Part shown: positions 46,653 through 54,622 of the stretch, piece after piece
How positions within the stretch are numbered: position 1 is the stretch's first letter
Layout of the letters: the number at the start of each line of letters is the position of its first letter
Assembly (NCBI GenBank): GCA_937129145.1
Contig: CAKZMU010000045.1
Span: 37,330 to 101,329, forward strand
Origin: an uncultured Lacinutrix sp.
GTDB taxonomy: Bacteria; Bacteroidota; Bacteroidia; Flavobacteriales; Flavobacteriaceae
Reading direction: 5' to 3'
DNA: 64,000 nucleotides
The notes under the pieces: model-generated
Seen by the model: only the letters and a program-made list of their open reading frames with translations
What the model was told of the DNA's origin: nothing
The model's database searches: none
Translations under genes and position numbers: made by a program

Positions 46653-46680
46653 CAAAGATAATTCTTTTAAAAAGAAGCAA
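46653..46680 (-). promoter_or_regulatory. Possible promoter of purB
   Basis: On the minus strand TATCTTTG (46653-46660) is preceded at 17 bases by TTG (46678-46680). The spacing is shorter than the usual 19. Confidence 0.4.
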
Positions 46681-46714
46681 GAAGCTTATGCATTGAAGTT
46701 TTCAACCAAAAAGG

Positions 46715-47278
46715 TTACTTTTTCAACTTTTTTAGCAAATGTCTAGCTCTAGCTTTAAATGCAGCAGTACCTGAGTTAAAATCACGCTCTAAAATCATGA
46801 CTAATTCTGGGTGAATCCAATCGTAATCTCTTCCAAGTAAGTATAAAGTACTCATAGAATACGCTTTAGCCGCTACTTTTTGATTGGTTATCAAATAATC
46901 AAAACTAAGCTCAATGATTTTTTCTTTGTGCTCTGGTATTAAATGTTTTTTTGTGTGATTATCGTCTCTATGATAATAGGCTTCAATAAGATATTCACAA
47001 ATTTTTGCCACAGGGCGAACGGCTGGGTCGAGGTGAACCGTATGCATGCTTTCAGTAAACCTATCTAAATAGGGCAAAATACTATTTAAATCCTCTCGAG
47101 CTACAAACTCCAGTAACCACGCAGCTCTACAAGATGTTTTATCATTTACTTGAAATAAAATATCTAGCACTTTCGGAATTAAATCTGGATTAGAAATAAC
47201 AAGCATTGCGTACTTTTTTCTATTCTCTCTTGAATGGTTTACGTACGATAATTCCTTATATAATTCTTCTTTAGTCAA
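46715..47278 (-). CDS. HEAT-like helical protein of unknown function
   Basis: No ATG opens this frame. TTG at 47278 (giving MTKEELYKELSYVNHSREN) is preferred over GTG at 47305 because it matches the natural domain start. The product is about 187 residues of helical repeats (PDLIPKVLDILFQVNDKTSCRAAWLLEFVAR, KAYSMSTLYLLGRDYDWIHPELVMILERDF) ending in a basic tail. Homologues in flavobacteria are often mislabelled adenylosuccinate lyase because of proximity to purB. It starts head-to-head with the haem-binding gene. Confidence 0.7.
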   Translation of the reverse strand: MTKEELYKELSYVNHSRENRKKYAMLVISNPDLIPKVLDILFQVNDKTSCRAAWLLEFVAREDLNSILPYLDRFTESMHTVHLDPAVRPVAKICEYLIEAYYHRDDNHTKKHLIPEHKEKIIELSFDYLITNQKVAAKAYSMSTLYLLGRDYDWIHPELVMILERDFNSGTAAFKARARHLLKKLKK

Positions 47279-47319
47279 TGAATATTTTATTACTTTTAGT
47301 AGCACTAAAATTACTAATT

Positions 47320-47796
47320 ATGAAGATTCTAAAAAAGATTTTATTATTGCTTTTAATTGTGTTTGTAATAGCCCAATTTTTTGGACCAGAAAAAAACGAA
47401 GGCGACCTAACTTCGATAGAGCCTTTTTTAACAGAAACTAATCCTCCTGAAGATGTTAAACTGATTTTAAAAGAATCTTGTTTTGATTGTCATAGTTCTA
47501 ACACGCGTTATCCTTGGTATAATAGTATAACACCAGTGAATTACTGGATGGCCGAACATATAGCAAATGGTAAAAAACATTTTAATGTGTCTGATTGGAA
47601 AGATGCTTCTTTGAAGAAAAGAGATCATAAAATTGAAGAATTGATAGAAATGGTCGAAAAAAAAGACATGCCTTTACCGTCTTACACTTGGTCACATTCT
47701 GAAGCGAAGTTAACTGATGCGCAAATTTCAAGCATGGTTAATTGGGCAAAAGGAGTAAGGGAAATGTATGCCAAACAAAAAGCACAAAACGATTAG
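47320..47796 (+). CDS. Haem-binding (Haem_bd) membrane-anchored protein
   Basis: The start at 47320 (MKILKKILLLLLIVFVIAQFF) gives a signal anchor; an upstream ATG at 47278 adds 14 hydrophobic residues and is less likely. The 158-residue product has the cytochrome-c-like motif SCFDCHSSNTRYPWYN near residue 50 and later conserved HFNVSDW and DMPLPSYTWSHSEAKL. This matches the Haem_bd family of Bacteroidota, which binds haem through CxxCH. It would sit in the periplasm, probably in electron transfer or sensing. Confidence 0.85.
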   Translation: MKILKKILLLLLIVFVIAQFFGPEKNEGDLTSIEPFLTETNPPEDVKLILKESCFDCHSSNTRYPWYNSITPVNYWMAEHIANGKKHFNVSDWKDASLKKRDHKIEELIEMVEKKDMPLPSYTWSHSEAKLTDAQISSMVNWAKGVREMYAKQKAQND

Positions 47797-49017
47797 ATGC
47801 CAAAACTATTAATTATTGGCTTTGTATGGCCAGAACCTAAGAGTTCGGCAGCTGGAAGTCGAATGATGCAATTAATTCATCTATTTCTTGAGGAAGGTTA
47901 TGAGATTATATTTGCTAGTCCTTGTGCAAAATCTGAAAATGCATTTAATCTTGAAACATTAGGAATCACTCAAAGGTCTATTGAATTAAACAATTCAAGC
48001 TTTGATGAATTTGTTTCTCAATTAAAACCAGATACTGTTATTTTCGACCGATTTATGATGGAAGAACAGTTTGGTTGGCGAGTCGTCCAAAACTGCCCAG
48101 ACGCATTGCGAATTCTAGATACCGAAGACTTGCATTGTTTACGAAAAGCTAGAGGACAGGCTAATAAAGAGAATAAGCCTTTGGATAAACCTTACTTATT
48201 TCGTGATATTGCCAAACGTGAAATAGCCAGTATTTATAGGAGTGATTTAAGTTTGATAATCTCGGAAGCTGAAATGACCATATTACAAAACGATTTTGGG
48301 GTTCCTGAAAGCATATTGCATTATCTGCCATTTTTAATGGATGAGGTTGCAGAAGAAGAAAAAGCAAAACTACCTTCCATTGAAAGGCGAAAGCACTTTG
48401 TAACTATTGGTAACTTTATGCATCCACCAAATGTAGATTCGGTTACCTATTTAAAAGAAGACATTTGGCCAAAAATATGGGCGCAATTAAAAGATGCAGA
48501 ACTCCATGTATATGGTGCTTATACTTCTGAAAAAGTGATGCAGTACCAAGACGAAAACAACGGACTGTTTATTAAAGGCTTTGCAGATAATGTAAACGAT
48601 GTTATGCAAAACGCTCGAGTGTGTTTATCGCCTTTACGTTTTGGCGCAGGATTAAAAGGTAAATTTTTTGATGCTATGCAAAACGGAACTCCTTATATTA
48701 CTACCACTATTGGAGCAGAAGGAATTATAGATAATGAAGGTTTTGTAGTAAATACTGTTGATGATATCGTAAAACAAGCAGTAACTTTATATCAAGATGA
48801 AAGCAAATGGCTTCAACAACAAGAATTAGGATTTAGTTTATTAAAAAAGAAGTTTAATAAAACATTTCATTCCAGACGTTTTTTAAATAGGTTAGAAGAT
48901 GCCATTACAAATAAAGAAGCAAACCGATTAAATAATTTTACAGGCGCAATGCTTAACTTTCATACCATGCAAAGTACCAGGTATATGTCGCGTTGGATTG
49001 AAGAAAAAAACAAATAG
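47797..49017 (+). CDS. GT4-type glycosyltransferase
   Basis: The 406-residue protein starts with no gap after the haem-binding gene (TAGATG). It has a two-Rossmann GT-B layout: PKLLIIGFVWPEPKSSAAGSRMMQLIHLF at the N terminus and, in the second half, FVTIGNFMHPPNVDSVTYLKEDIWP, LHVYGAY and the donor-binding LSPLRFGAGLKGKFFDAMQNGTPYITTTIGAEGI. It transfers a sugar from a nucleotide donor. The acceptor is unknown. There is no membrane segment. Confidence 0.88.
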   Translation: MPKLLIIGFVWPEPKSSAAGSRMMQLIHLFLEEGYEIIFASPCAKSENAFNLETLGITQRSIELNNSSFDEFVSQLKPDTVIFDRFMMEEQFGWRVVQNCPDALRILDTEDLHCLRKARGQANKENKPLDKPYLFRDIAKREIASIYRSDLSLIISEAEMTILQNDFGVPESILHYLPFLMDEVAEEEKAKLPSIERRKHFVTIGNFMHPPNVDSVTYLKEDIWPKIWAQLKDAELHVYGAYTSEKVMQYQDENNGLFIKGFADNVNDVMQNARVCLSPLRFGAGLKGKFFDAMQNGTPYITTTIGAEGIIDNEGFVVNTVDDIVKQAVTLYQDESKWLQQQELGFSLLKKKFNKTFHSRRFLNRLEDAITNKEANRLNNFTGAMLNFHTMQSTRYMSRWIEEKNK

Positions 49018-49018
49018 T

Positions 49019-49399
49019 ATGAGATACATATTTGGCGCATTAGTTTTTGCCTTATTGATTACTTCTTGTAAACAAGAAAAAGAAAGTGTTCCTAATTTAC
49101 CTGACCCTTATCAAGCTGGTTGGGAAGGCAAAAAAGTATGCGAAGTGCTTGAGGATAATGATCATCTTCGAGTGTTAAAATGCACGTTTCCTGCTGGAGT
49201 AGGGCATGAAAAACATTACCATAATCCGCATTTTGGGTACGCATTAAAAGGAGGCACTTTTAGAATGGATGATGCTAAAGGCATTCGAGAAGTAAGTTTC
49301 CCAACGGGCTATTCTTGGAGTAAAGATGAAGTGTCTGAGCACCAAGTTTTAAATGTAGGCGATAGCACGTCGGTGTTTTTGATTATTGAATATAAGTGA
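49019..49399 (+). CDS. Cupin-domain lipoprotein
   Basis: ATG 49019 follows the glycosyltransferase stop by one base. An upstream frame start inside the glycosyltransferase gene is rejected because 49019 gives a clean lipobox (LLITSC, Cys18). The 126-residue product has a single cupin barrel: FPAGVGHEKHYHNPHFGYALKGGTFRM supplies the metal-binding His cluster, and SEHQVLNVGD the second motif. The substrate is unknown. It completes a three-gene operon with the haem-binding protein and the glycosyltransferase. Confidence 0.83.
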   Translation: MRYIFGALVFALLITSCKQEKESVPNLPDPYQAGWEGKKVCEVLEDNDHLRVLKCTFPAGVGHEKHYHNPHFGYALKGGTFRMDDAKGIREVSFPTGYSWSKDEVSEHQVLNVGDSTSVFLIIEYK

Positions 49400-49431
49400 T
49401 GTTTTTATTGTAGTATTTAGTTGTGTTTTCG

Positions 49432-49911
49432 TTATTTTTTTAATTCAAATACAAAACAAGTGATTCCTCCAAAATCCCTTTCTTCAATAAATTCAAAGCC
49501 AAGTTTTTTGTAAAACCTATGAGCTTTTAAATTGGTTTTTAATGGGTCAATGAGTATTCCGCTTACATTTGGTTCTTTAAAGCATCTATTAATAGCAAGT
49601 TCCATCATCTTTGTTCCGTATCCTTTACTCAAATCTGTTTCTTCTCCAATCCAAATGTCAATCGCTCTTTTATCCCGCTCAACTTTTCCCCAATATTTAG
49701 TTTCTTCTTCATAAGGGTCAATTATCTGGATAAATCCTATCGCTCTACCGTCTAACTCAGCCACTAGTTGCTCTCGCCATATTGGATTACGATTCAACTC
49801 AATTCTCCAATCCCAATCATCATCAGGGTCAGAGTCAATTACATGTTGTTTGGTGTCCCAATACTTTAGTAATTCTAAGTCATTTTTTGAGGCTAATCTT
49901 AATTTTATCAT
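49432..49911 (-). CDS. GNAT acetyltransferase, AAC(6')-like
   Basis: The 159-residue protein shows GNAT features: LRLASKNDLELLKYWD at the N terminus, the acetyl-CoA loop in EETDLSKGYGTKMMELAI, and DPLKTNLKAHRFYKKLGFEF near the end. The DIWIG..LSKGYGT..DP...N..A..FY.K.GF pattern matches AAC(6')-Ib/RimJ-type enzymes, but typical aminoglycoside determinants cannot be confirmed. It opens the accessory stretch 49.4-53.3 kb and stands alone. Confidence 0.85.
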   Translation of the reverse strand: MIKLRLASKNDLELLKYWDTKQHVIDSDPDDDWDWRIELNRNPIWREQLVAELDGRAIGFIQIIDPYEEETKYWGKVERDKRAIDIWIGEETDLSKGYGTKMMELAINRCFKEPNVSGILIDPLKTNLKAHRFYKKLGFEFIEERDFGGITCFVFELKK

Positions 49912-49965
49912 AAACCTTTTTGTTTTAAAATTTATCTTGAGAGTAAATTTAGATAAACTTGGTCT

Positions 49966-50424
49966 TTATGAGTTTACAGGCTTTATTATTTGATTTACGT
50001 GTTGCTCAAAATGTGCAACATAATCTTCCATCAAATACCTCAAATCAGACATGTTGCCTTTAGTATATAATTCAATTCTTGTAGTTAACGTTTGAGGGTT
50101 TTGTAGACCCATTATATTTTTTATTCGAATATTGATTGACATCAAAAAAGACAAAAGTTCTTCAATTTCAGAATTTTGATAATCATTCACTTTAACTAAT
50201 TCAACCTGCTTCATTGGCATTATTCTATAAGGCTCTTTTTCAATTTGAACTGCTGTAAAACGTTGTAAATTATTAATTCCAGAATCAATTAAATGGCCCA
50301 TAATTTCCTTCTTAGACCATTTTTCAGAATTGGCTTTATGATTTAATTCTGTATCCGAGGATTTAGAAATGTACTCTTTTGTTATTGTTAAAAGCTCTTC
50401 TAATTTGTTGATTGTTTTTATCAT
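49966..50424 (-). CDS. DinB-family protein
   Basis: The 152-residue protein matches the DinB/YfiT-like four-helix bundle: KANSEKWSKKEIMGHLIDSGINNLQRF carries one metal-ligand His, and YVAHFEQHVNQI the other two. Such proteins are often thiol-dependent transferases or stress proteins. It is transcribed away from the hxlR gene, and both could be controlled by the palindromes between them. Confidence 0.85.
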   Translation of the reverse strand: MIKTINKLEELLTITKEYISKSSDTELNHKANSEKWSKKEIMGHLIDSGINNLQRFTAVQIEKEPYRIMPMKQVELVKVNDYQNSEIEELLSFLMSINIRIKNIMGLQNPQTLTTRIELYTKGNMSDLRYLMEDYVAHFEQHVNQIIKPVNS

Positions 50425-50466
50425 AATATTTTATTTTTATAAGTTTCTAATGTGATTCTAAATAAT

Positions 50467-50506
50467 ACTATAAAGATTATAGTTGCAAAACTATTTAAAG
50501 TAGTTT
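50467..50506. promoter_or_regulatory. Two palindromic operator-like sites between dinB-like and hxlR-like genes
   Basis: ACTATAA-AGA-TTATAGT (50467-50483) is a perfect 17-bp palindrome. AAACTA-TTTAAAG-TAGTTT (50488-50506) is a second palindrome with the same ACTA/TAGT half-sites. They lie between divergent genes, one of which encodes an HxlR regulator; such regulators bind dyads of this size. Confidence 0.5.
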
Positions 50507-50554
50507 ACTTTTACAATAACGGTCAAAAAGGATAGTTTAATTAAATTTGAAAAT

Positions 50555-50890
50555 ATGTACAATTTTAATGGGAAAGAATACCCTTGCTGTTCAAGTTTAA
50601 CGATGGATATTATTGGTGGAAAATGGAAAGCAGCCATCTTATATAATTTGATAAATGAAACATTGCGATACAATGAGTTAAGAAAGAAAATGTCAACTGT
50701 TACCGAACGTACACTAAGTCTACAATTAAAATCATTAGCCGAAGATGGGATAATCAAGAGAAAGGTTTTTTATTCAAAACCACCACTAAAAGTTGAGTAT
50801 TCTTTGACTCATTTTGGTAAAACATTAATCCCTTTAATTCAGCTAATTTCTGACTGGGGAGCTTACGTTAATGAAATAAATACCAAGTAG
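50555..50890 (+). CDS. HxlR-family winged-helix regulator
   Basis: The 111-residue protein has the HxlR signature: Cys-rich N terminus (EYPCCSSLTMDIIGGKWKAAIL), then RYNELRKKMSTVTERTLSLQLKSLAEDGIIKRKVF and VEYSLTHFGKTLIPLIQLISDWG. HxlR proteins are dimeric regulators; some sense aldehydes or oxidants through N-terminal Cys. It is divergent from the DinB-like gene and probably regulates it and itself. Confidence 0.92.
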   Translation: MYNFNGKEYPCCSSLTMDIIGGKWKAAILYNLINETLRYNELRKKMSTVTERTLSLQLKSLAEDGIIKRKVFYSKPPLKVEYSLTHFGKTLIPLIQLISDWGAYVNEINTK

Positions 50891-50909
50891 TTTTCTATTA
50901 ATATTAATT

Positions 50910-51317
50910 CTAAGGGTTATATGAACCAAAACTCCAAATATGGCCTTCTATATCCTTGCATGTATAGCCACGACCACCATACTCCTCATCTTTAATTTCT
51001 ATGAGTATTTTTGCACCTTTGGCAACAGCATTTTTATAATGTTCATCGATTTTTTCAACAATTATATAAGGAGCTTGAGTGTTTATTCCGTTTAAGCTAT
51101 TGGGTGTTTTTATCAACTTGCCGTATTCGTTATTGTTTTCAGAACTTAACATAATCATCGAATTACCATATTTTAATTGAGCATGTATAATTGTATTATC
51201 TTCTCCTTGGACTACAAGTTGCTTTTCAAACCTAAAGGATTCGCATATCCATTCGATAGCTGCTTTTGCATTTTTATATTGTATTACTGGAATAATACAT
51301 GCTTTATTTGTTGACAT
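50910..51317 (-). CDS. VOC-superfamily (glyoxalase-like) protein
   Basis: ATG 51317 (MSTNKACIIPVIQYKNAKAA) is chosen; the frame extends 31 codons upstream toward the repeat element without a better start. The 135-residue product has paired beta-alpha-beta-beta-beta modules (AIEWICESFRFEKQLVVQGEDNTIIHAQLKYGNSMIMLSS; KGAKILIEIKDEEYGGRGYTCKDIEGHIWSFG), with the metal-ligand Glu and His near the end. Substrate is unknown. It is convergent with hxlR. Confidence 0.85.
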   Translation of the reverse strand: MSTNKACIIPVIQYKNAKAAIEWICESFRFEKQLVVQGEDNTIIHAQLKYGNSMIMLSSENNNEYGKLIKTPNSLNGINTQAPYIIVEKIDEHYKNAVAKGAKILIEIKDEEYGGRGYTCKDIEGHIWSFGSYNP

Positions 51318-51404
51318 AATTTTATGGATTATTTGTCCTAAAGTTAGTAAAAATGTTTGTTTTTTTGACTGGAATGATTCAGGTAAGCTCGGTTTATCTA
51401 GCTT

Positions 51405-51541
51405 GCACACAACGTGCTCGTGTATGGTTCAGTTGCGTTGACTAGGACTAAGTTAGTAAACAAAAACGAACCAGAGGAAATTCCGAAGGAATTTCCAAGT
51501 AGGCGATAATCAAGCAATTGATTATACACGTTGTTGTGTAC
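51405..51541. repeat. Structured non-coding element with inverted ends
   Basis: The ends are imperfect inverted repeats (GCACACAAC...CGTGTAT at 51405-51423 against ATACACG...GTTGTGTAC at 51524-51541). Inside lie a perfect 9-bp hairpin (GGAAATTCC-GAA-GGAATTTCC, 51476-51496) and a 7-bp hairpin with a GCAA loop (51507-51524). A hexamer TAGCTT occurs just outside both ends (51399-51404 and 51550-51555), which may be a target duplication. No coding frame explains it. It looks like a MITE-like or recombination-site element. Confidence 0.6.
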
Positions 51542-51548
51542 AGTTAAA
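51533..51548. repeat. 16-bp inverted repeat, right copy (3' end of yaaC-like gene)
   Basis: GTTGTGTACAGTTAAA is the reverse complement of 52641-52656 with one mismatch. The stop codon of the yaaC-like gene lies inside it. Confidence 0.7.
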
Positions 51549-52626
51549 TTAGCTTTGACATAGGTACAGCACATATTTTATTTGTAATAATACTAGAAAT
51601 ATAATAAAGGAATTGTTTAGGACAAGTTTCCATTGTTTCGTTAAAAACAGCTTGATATTCTCCAGATAGAATATCATTATATAATGTCGGCCTGTAACGC
51701 GCAACACAACCAATGTAATACATAAGAAATACATAATGTGAAATTGGTTTGTATTTGTTTGGTTGAAGATTCAAATAATATCTATAACCTTGTCTTGTAA
51801 GAATAACAGAAACACCTAGTTCTGATATTTCATCTTGGATTTTCTTATAATTATTTTTCCAACTTGAGTCAGAAGTATTAGTATAATTCAATTTACGTTT
51901 AGATCTATACGTTATAAAACCTTTTTCGTCAGAAAGAAATTCAAGTTTTCTGTTTAAAATACCAGTCCTGAATTTTTCGCACCTCATGATATTGGAATTT
52001 TTCTTTTCATATGATATTTCGTATATCAATTGAGATCTTCTGGGAATATTAGTTTTAATATTAATTGATACAGGTAAAAACTTTCTTTTAGTTGTTTTTA
52101 ATTTTCCAATATTATATGTCATTTCATGTATTTCAGGCATTTCTGAAATCATTTCATCAATATCAACGTATTCTCCAGCGGTTAGAGGTGAACCAATCAG
52201 TTCGCAAAATTTAGAAATGATATTAACTGAATCTGCCGCAGAAGCTTGAATTCTTAATCTTCTTTTTTCGTTGGATTGTAAGACTAAACCATGATGTTCC
52301 ATTGAAACTTCTAAATCAACTCCTGAATTAAGAAGAAAAACCTTTATTAAGTTTAAGGTTGAGTAGTATAATAGTGTGCCTCTAGTTGGCATTTTTGATT
52401 TCTCAGATGCAAGTTGAAAATTCTCTGCTAATTCTAAAAAGTATAAACTTTTTACAAGTCTTTTTGATTTTTTTGATGAACGTTTAAACTTTCTAATTTC
52501 ATTATTTATCCAAGTGTTTAGAAAATTCCATGGATTAGAAGTTAACATAAATGAGGAACCAGGTTCTACGGGAAAAGGAAAATATTTTACGCTGTGATAA
52601 TTCCGTTTTGCTAGTTCATATTCCAT
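51544..52626 (-). CDS. YaaC-like protein
   Basis: The 360-residue protein ends with the pattern HYVFLMYYIGCVARYRPTLYNDILSGEYQ ... CPKQFLYYISSIITNK, matching the YaaC family (RYRP motif near the C terminus). The N-terminal half is helical and basic. YaaC function is not established. The gene is enclosed by 16-bp inverted repeats with no room for a promoter inside: the upstream copy is only 15 bases from the ATG and the stop codon is within the downstream copy. It looks like a promoterless cassette. Confidence 0.75.
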   Translation of the reverse strand: MEYELAKRNYHSVKYFPFPVEPGSSFMLTSNPWNFLNTWINNEIRKFKRSSKKSKRLVKSLYFLELAENFQLASEKSKMPTRGTLLYYSTLNLIKVFLLNSGVDLEVSMEHHGLVLQSNEKRRLRIQASAADSVNIISKFCELIGSPLTAGEYVDIDEMISEMPEIHEMTYNIGKLKTTKRKFLPVSINIKTNIPRRSQLIYEISYEKKNSNIMRCEKFRTGILNRKLEFLSDEKGFITYRSKRKLNYTNTSDSSWKNNYKKIQDEISELGVSVILTRQGYRYYLNLQPNKYKPISHYVFLMYYIGCVARYRPTLYNDILSGEYQAVFNETMETCPKQFLYYISSIITNKICAVPMSKLI

Positions 52627-52640
52627 AATTTTGATTTCGG

Positions 52641-52656
52641 TTTAATTGTACACAAC
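52641..52656. repeat. 16-bp inverted repeat, left copy (5' end of yaaC-like gene)
   Basis: TTTAATTGTACACAAC matches the reverse complement of 51533-51548 at 15 of 16 positions. Downstream of it (52657-52809) I see no gene or further repeat. Confidence 0.7.
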
Positions 52657-52809
52657 TAGCATTTATTGGTATAAAACATGCCTAGAAAGTTTTACCTATT
52701 AAGTCCTAAATAGTCTAGTTTGTCATTAAATTTAATTGTATCGAATAGTGTTATTAAATATTCTATAATAACATTAAAAGTATGAATAGTTTTTGACTGT
52801 AAAAAACGA

Positions 52810-53319
52810 TTAATTATAAAATGACGGAATAGCGTAGTTTATTACCTTGAATAATTTAGGAACGCCACTTCCATGATTGTTTGTTCTTGTTTCAATTTTT
52901 TTTACATCTATATTTTTCATTTTTGCTAGTGCAGCTTCATAAAACCTTTGAAATGGTAGTTTTCGCCCTCTATATTTTGGTTGAGGGTAATTTATTTCTT
53001 CTTGTAAAGTTATCCAGAATATTTTTTCTATAAATTCTTTCGAAAAAACTATAGGCTTTGCATTTAAACCATTTGTATAAACATCATCTAAAAATGAAAT
53101 TATAGCATCTATATTTTTTGAAGTTGTTGCTTTATAAATTTCATTGACTATTTCTGTGTGTTTTGGAGCAATTCCATTGATGGTCAATTGGTAATCTCCT
53201 GTTTTTTTATAGCCTGGGTAATTAATCACTAATTCGCCAATAGAAAAAGATTTTGTCTCACCCTCTTCTAGCTTTAAAACCAAGCCTTTCATATAGAAAA
53301 CACCTTCTTGATACGTCAT
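52810..53319 (-). CDS. Hypothetical protein of unknown family
   Basis: The 169-residue product (or 160 residues from the second Met, MKGLVLKLEEGETKSFSIGE) has a beta-rich N-terminal half (VINYPGYKKTGDYQLTINGIAPKH) and a helical C-terminal half with KYRGRKLPFQRFYEAALAKMKN. There is no signal peptide or membrane segment. I do not recognise it. It stands alone next to the yaaC-like cassette, which may mean it is also accessory. Confidence 0.6.
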   Translation of the reverse strand: MTYQEGVFYMKGLVLKLEEGETKSFSIGELVINYPGYKKTGDYQLTINGIAPKHTEIVNEIYKATTSKNIDAIISFLDDVYTNGLNAKPIVFSKEFIEKIFWITLQEEINYPQPKYRGRKLPFQRFYEAALAKMKNIDVKKIETRTNNHGSGVPKLFKVINYAIPSFYN

Positions 53320-53405
53320 GTATAATAATTACAGTTATTATTTTAAAGTTCCCATAACAGCACTCAACTCACTCATATTAAATGCATTAAATAGCGAGTT
53401 AAACT

Positions 53406-54008
53406 CTATTTTACATTTTCAAGAACTGCCAATAGTAATTCTGGCGAGATACGTTGCTTGTAATTTGGTGATATATATTCAAATAATATTTCACCTTTTT
53501 TATTTAATACCAAAACTGTTGGAACAGGAAGCACTTCGGTAGTTTTACCAATAGTTTTTTTCGCTATATAATTAGAAGTTCTTTCATTTGGTGTAAACCC
53601 AATGCCTAAATTTTTAATAAAGCTGCCATCAGAATCTGCATATAACTTATAACCTGTTTTATTTTTTTCTACCGATGGTTTTAAATTTTTATAATTATCT
53701 GGACTCACAGCAATAATTTGATATCCTAAATCGAGTATATCCTTTTCAGTGGCCGCTAAACTCGCTAATTGCATATTGCAATAAGGACACCAACCGCCAC
53801 GATAAAACACCAATACGGTTTTTTGTTTAGCAATTTCTTCATTTAAATTAATGCTTTTCCCATTGTCGTCAAGCAACGTGGCTTCTGGTATTTTTTCACC
53901 AATTAATAATGGAGAAATATCTTCGGCACTATTTGGAATTTGCGCGTTACCAATAGTACAAACTAATAGGAATACTACTAATAATCTAATTGATTTTATT
54001 TTAGTCAT
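53406..54008 (-). CDS. Secreted peroxiredoxin-like (AhpC/TSA) thioredoxin-fold protein
   Basis: The 200-residue product has a signal peptide (ending CTIGNAQ) and a thioredoxin fold with TVLVFYRGGWCPYCNMQLASLAATEKDI, whose WCPYC motif carries the peroxidatic or resolving Cys near residues 74 and 77. VLPVPTVLVLNKKGEILFEY supplies the cis-Pro region. It probably reduces peroxides or thiols in the periplasm. It is followed by a run of minus-strand accessory genes and lies 41 bases downstream of the SRPBCC gene. Confidence 0.88.
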   Translation of the reverse strand: MTKIKSIRLLVVFLLVCTIGNAQIPNSAEDISPLLIGEKIPEATLLDDNGKSINLNEEIAKQKTVLVFYRGGWCPYCNMQLASLAATEKDILDLGYQIIAVSPDNYKNLKPSVEKNKTGYKLYADSDGSFIKNLGIGFTPNERTSNYIAKKTIGKTTEVLPVPTVLVLNKKGEILFEYISPNYKQRISPELLLAVLENVK

Positions 54009-54049
54009 GATTGTTATTTTTTTTGGATAATTTTAGTGTTTAGACGACA

Positions 54050-54493
54050 TTAATCCTGTTTCTCTACAAATACTTTAAAATTTTGCAACCATTTTTGTAC
54101 TTGCTTTTTAAACATGCTTGGAAATAGCGTCTTCATAGCGTTTATTATAAAACCTCTAAACGCAGTATATTCTATTTGCCAATCGCATTGTGTTGTGTTA
54201 TTGTCTAACTCTTTAAAAGTGCATAACATGGTATTGTCGGTGTGTTTATGATGGTATTGACCTGAAAAATAGTCTGGAAGATTATTATCTGTAATTGTTT
54301 CAGTCAGTTCCATTTCGCCTTTTCCCATTTTGTAATACATTTTAGAAATGGCACCAGTTTGTCCTTCCTCTCCCGAAATATGCAGTTTTCTAATAAATCC
54401 TTCTTGATATTCTTTTAAATATTTTGGGTTAGAAAAAAACTCAGCAACTTGTGCCCTAGGTTTATTAACTGTTACAGAACATGTAAACTTCAT
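54050..54493 (-). CDS. SRPBCC-family protein
   Basis: The 147-residue protein has the START-like pattern: KFTCSVTVNKPRAQVAEFFSNPKYLKEYQEGFI at the N terminus, a central strand set with MYYKMGKGEMELTETI, and a C-terminal amphipathic helix (KTLFPSMFKKQVQKWLQNFKVFV). Such proteins bind a hydrophobic ligand in a deep cavity. It is probably cotranscribed with the peroxiredoxin-like gene. Confidence 0.85.
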   Translation of the reverse strand: MKFTCSVTVNKPRAQVAEFFSNPKYLKEYQEGFIRKLHISGEEGQTGAISKMYYKMGKGEMELTETITDNNLPDYFSGQYHHKHTDNTMLCTFKELDNNTTQCDWQIEYTAFRGFIINAMKTLFPSMFKKQVQKWLQNFKVFVEKQD

Positions 54494-54543
54494 ATAAGTT
54501 GGATTTTGAAATTATTACAAGATAACTAAATTTTGAAATAAAA

Positions 54544-54575
54544 TTTGCAGATTACCAAAATGTAAAGTATATTTG
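54544..54575 (+). promoter_or_regulatory. Promoter with flanking inverted repeat for the membrane-protein/XRE operon
   Basis: TTTG at 54544-54547 and TATATTTG at 54568-54575 are 20 bases apart. An inverted pair ATGTAAA (54560-54566) / TTTACAT (54594-54600) brackets the -7 box, a plausible operator for the XRE repressor encoded in the operon. Confidence 0.5.
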
Positions 54576-54622
54576 TCATATAGAAAAACAAATTTTACAT
54601 ATTATAAAATAAACTTGTCGCT

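Noticed and set aside
49432..49911. Aminoglycoside resistance gene
   Set aside because: The GNAT pattern is AAC(6')-like, but specificity cannot be judged from sequence and no resistance context is present.
51405..51541. Integron attC site
   Set aside because: Size and folded shape are suggestive, but the ends do not fit the RYYYAAC/GTTRRRY core and no integron integrase gene is in the window.
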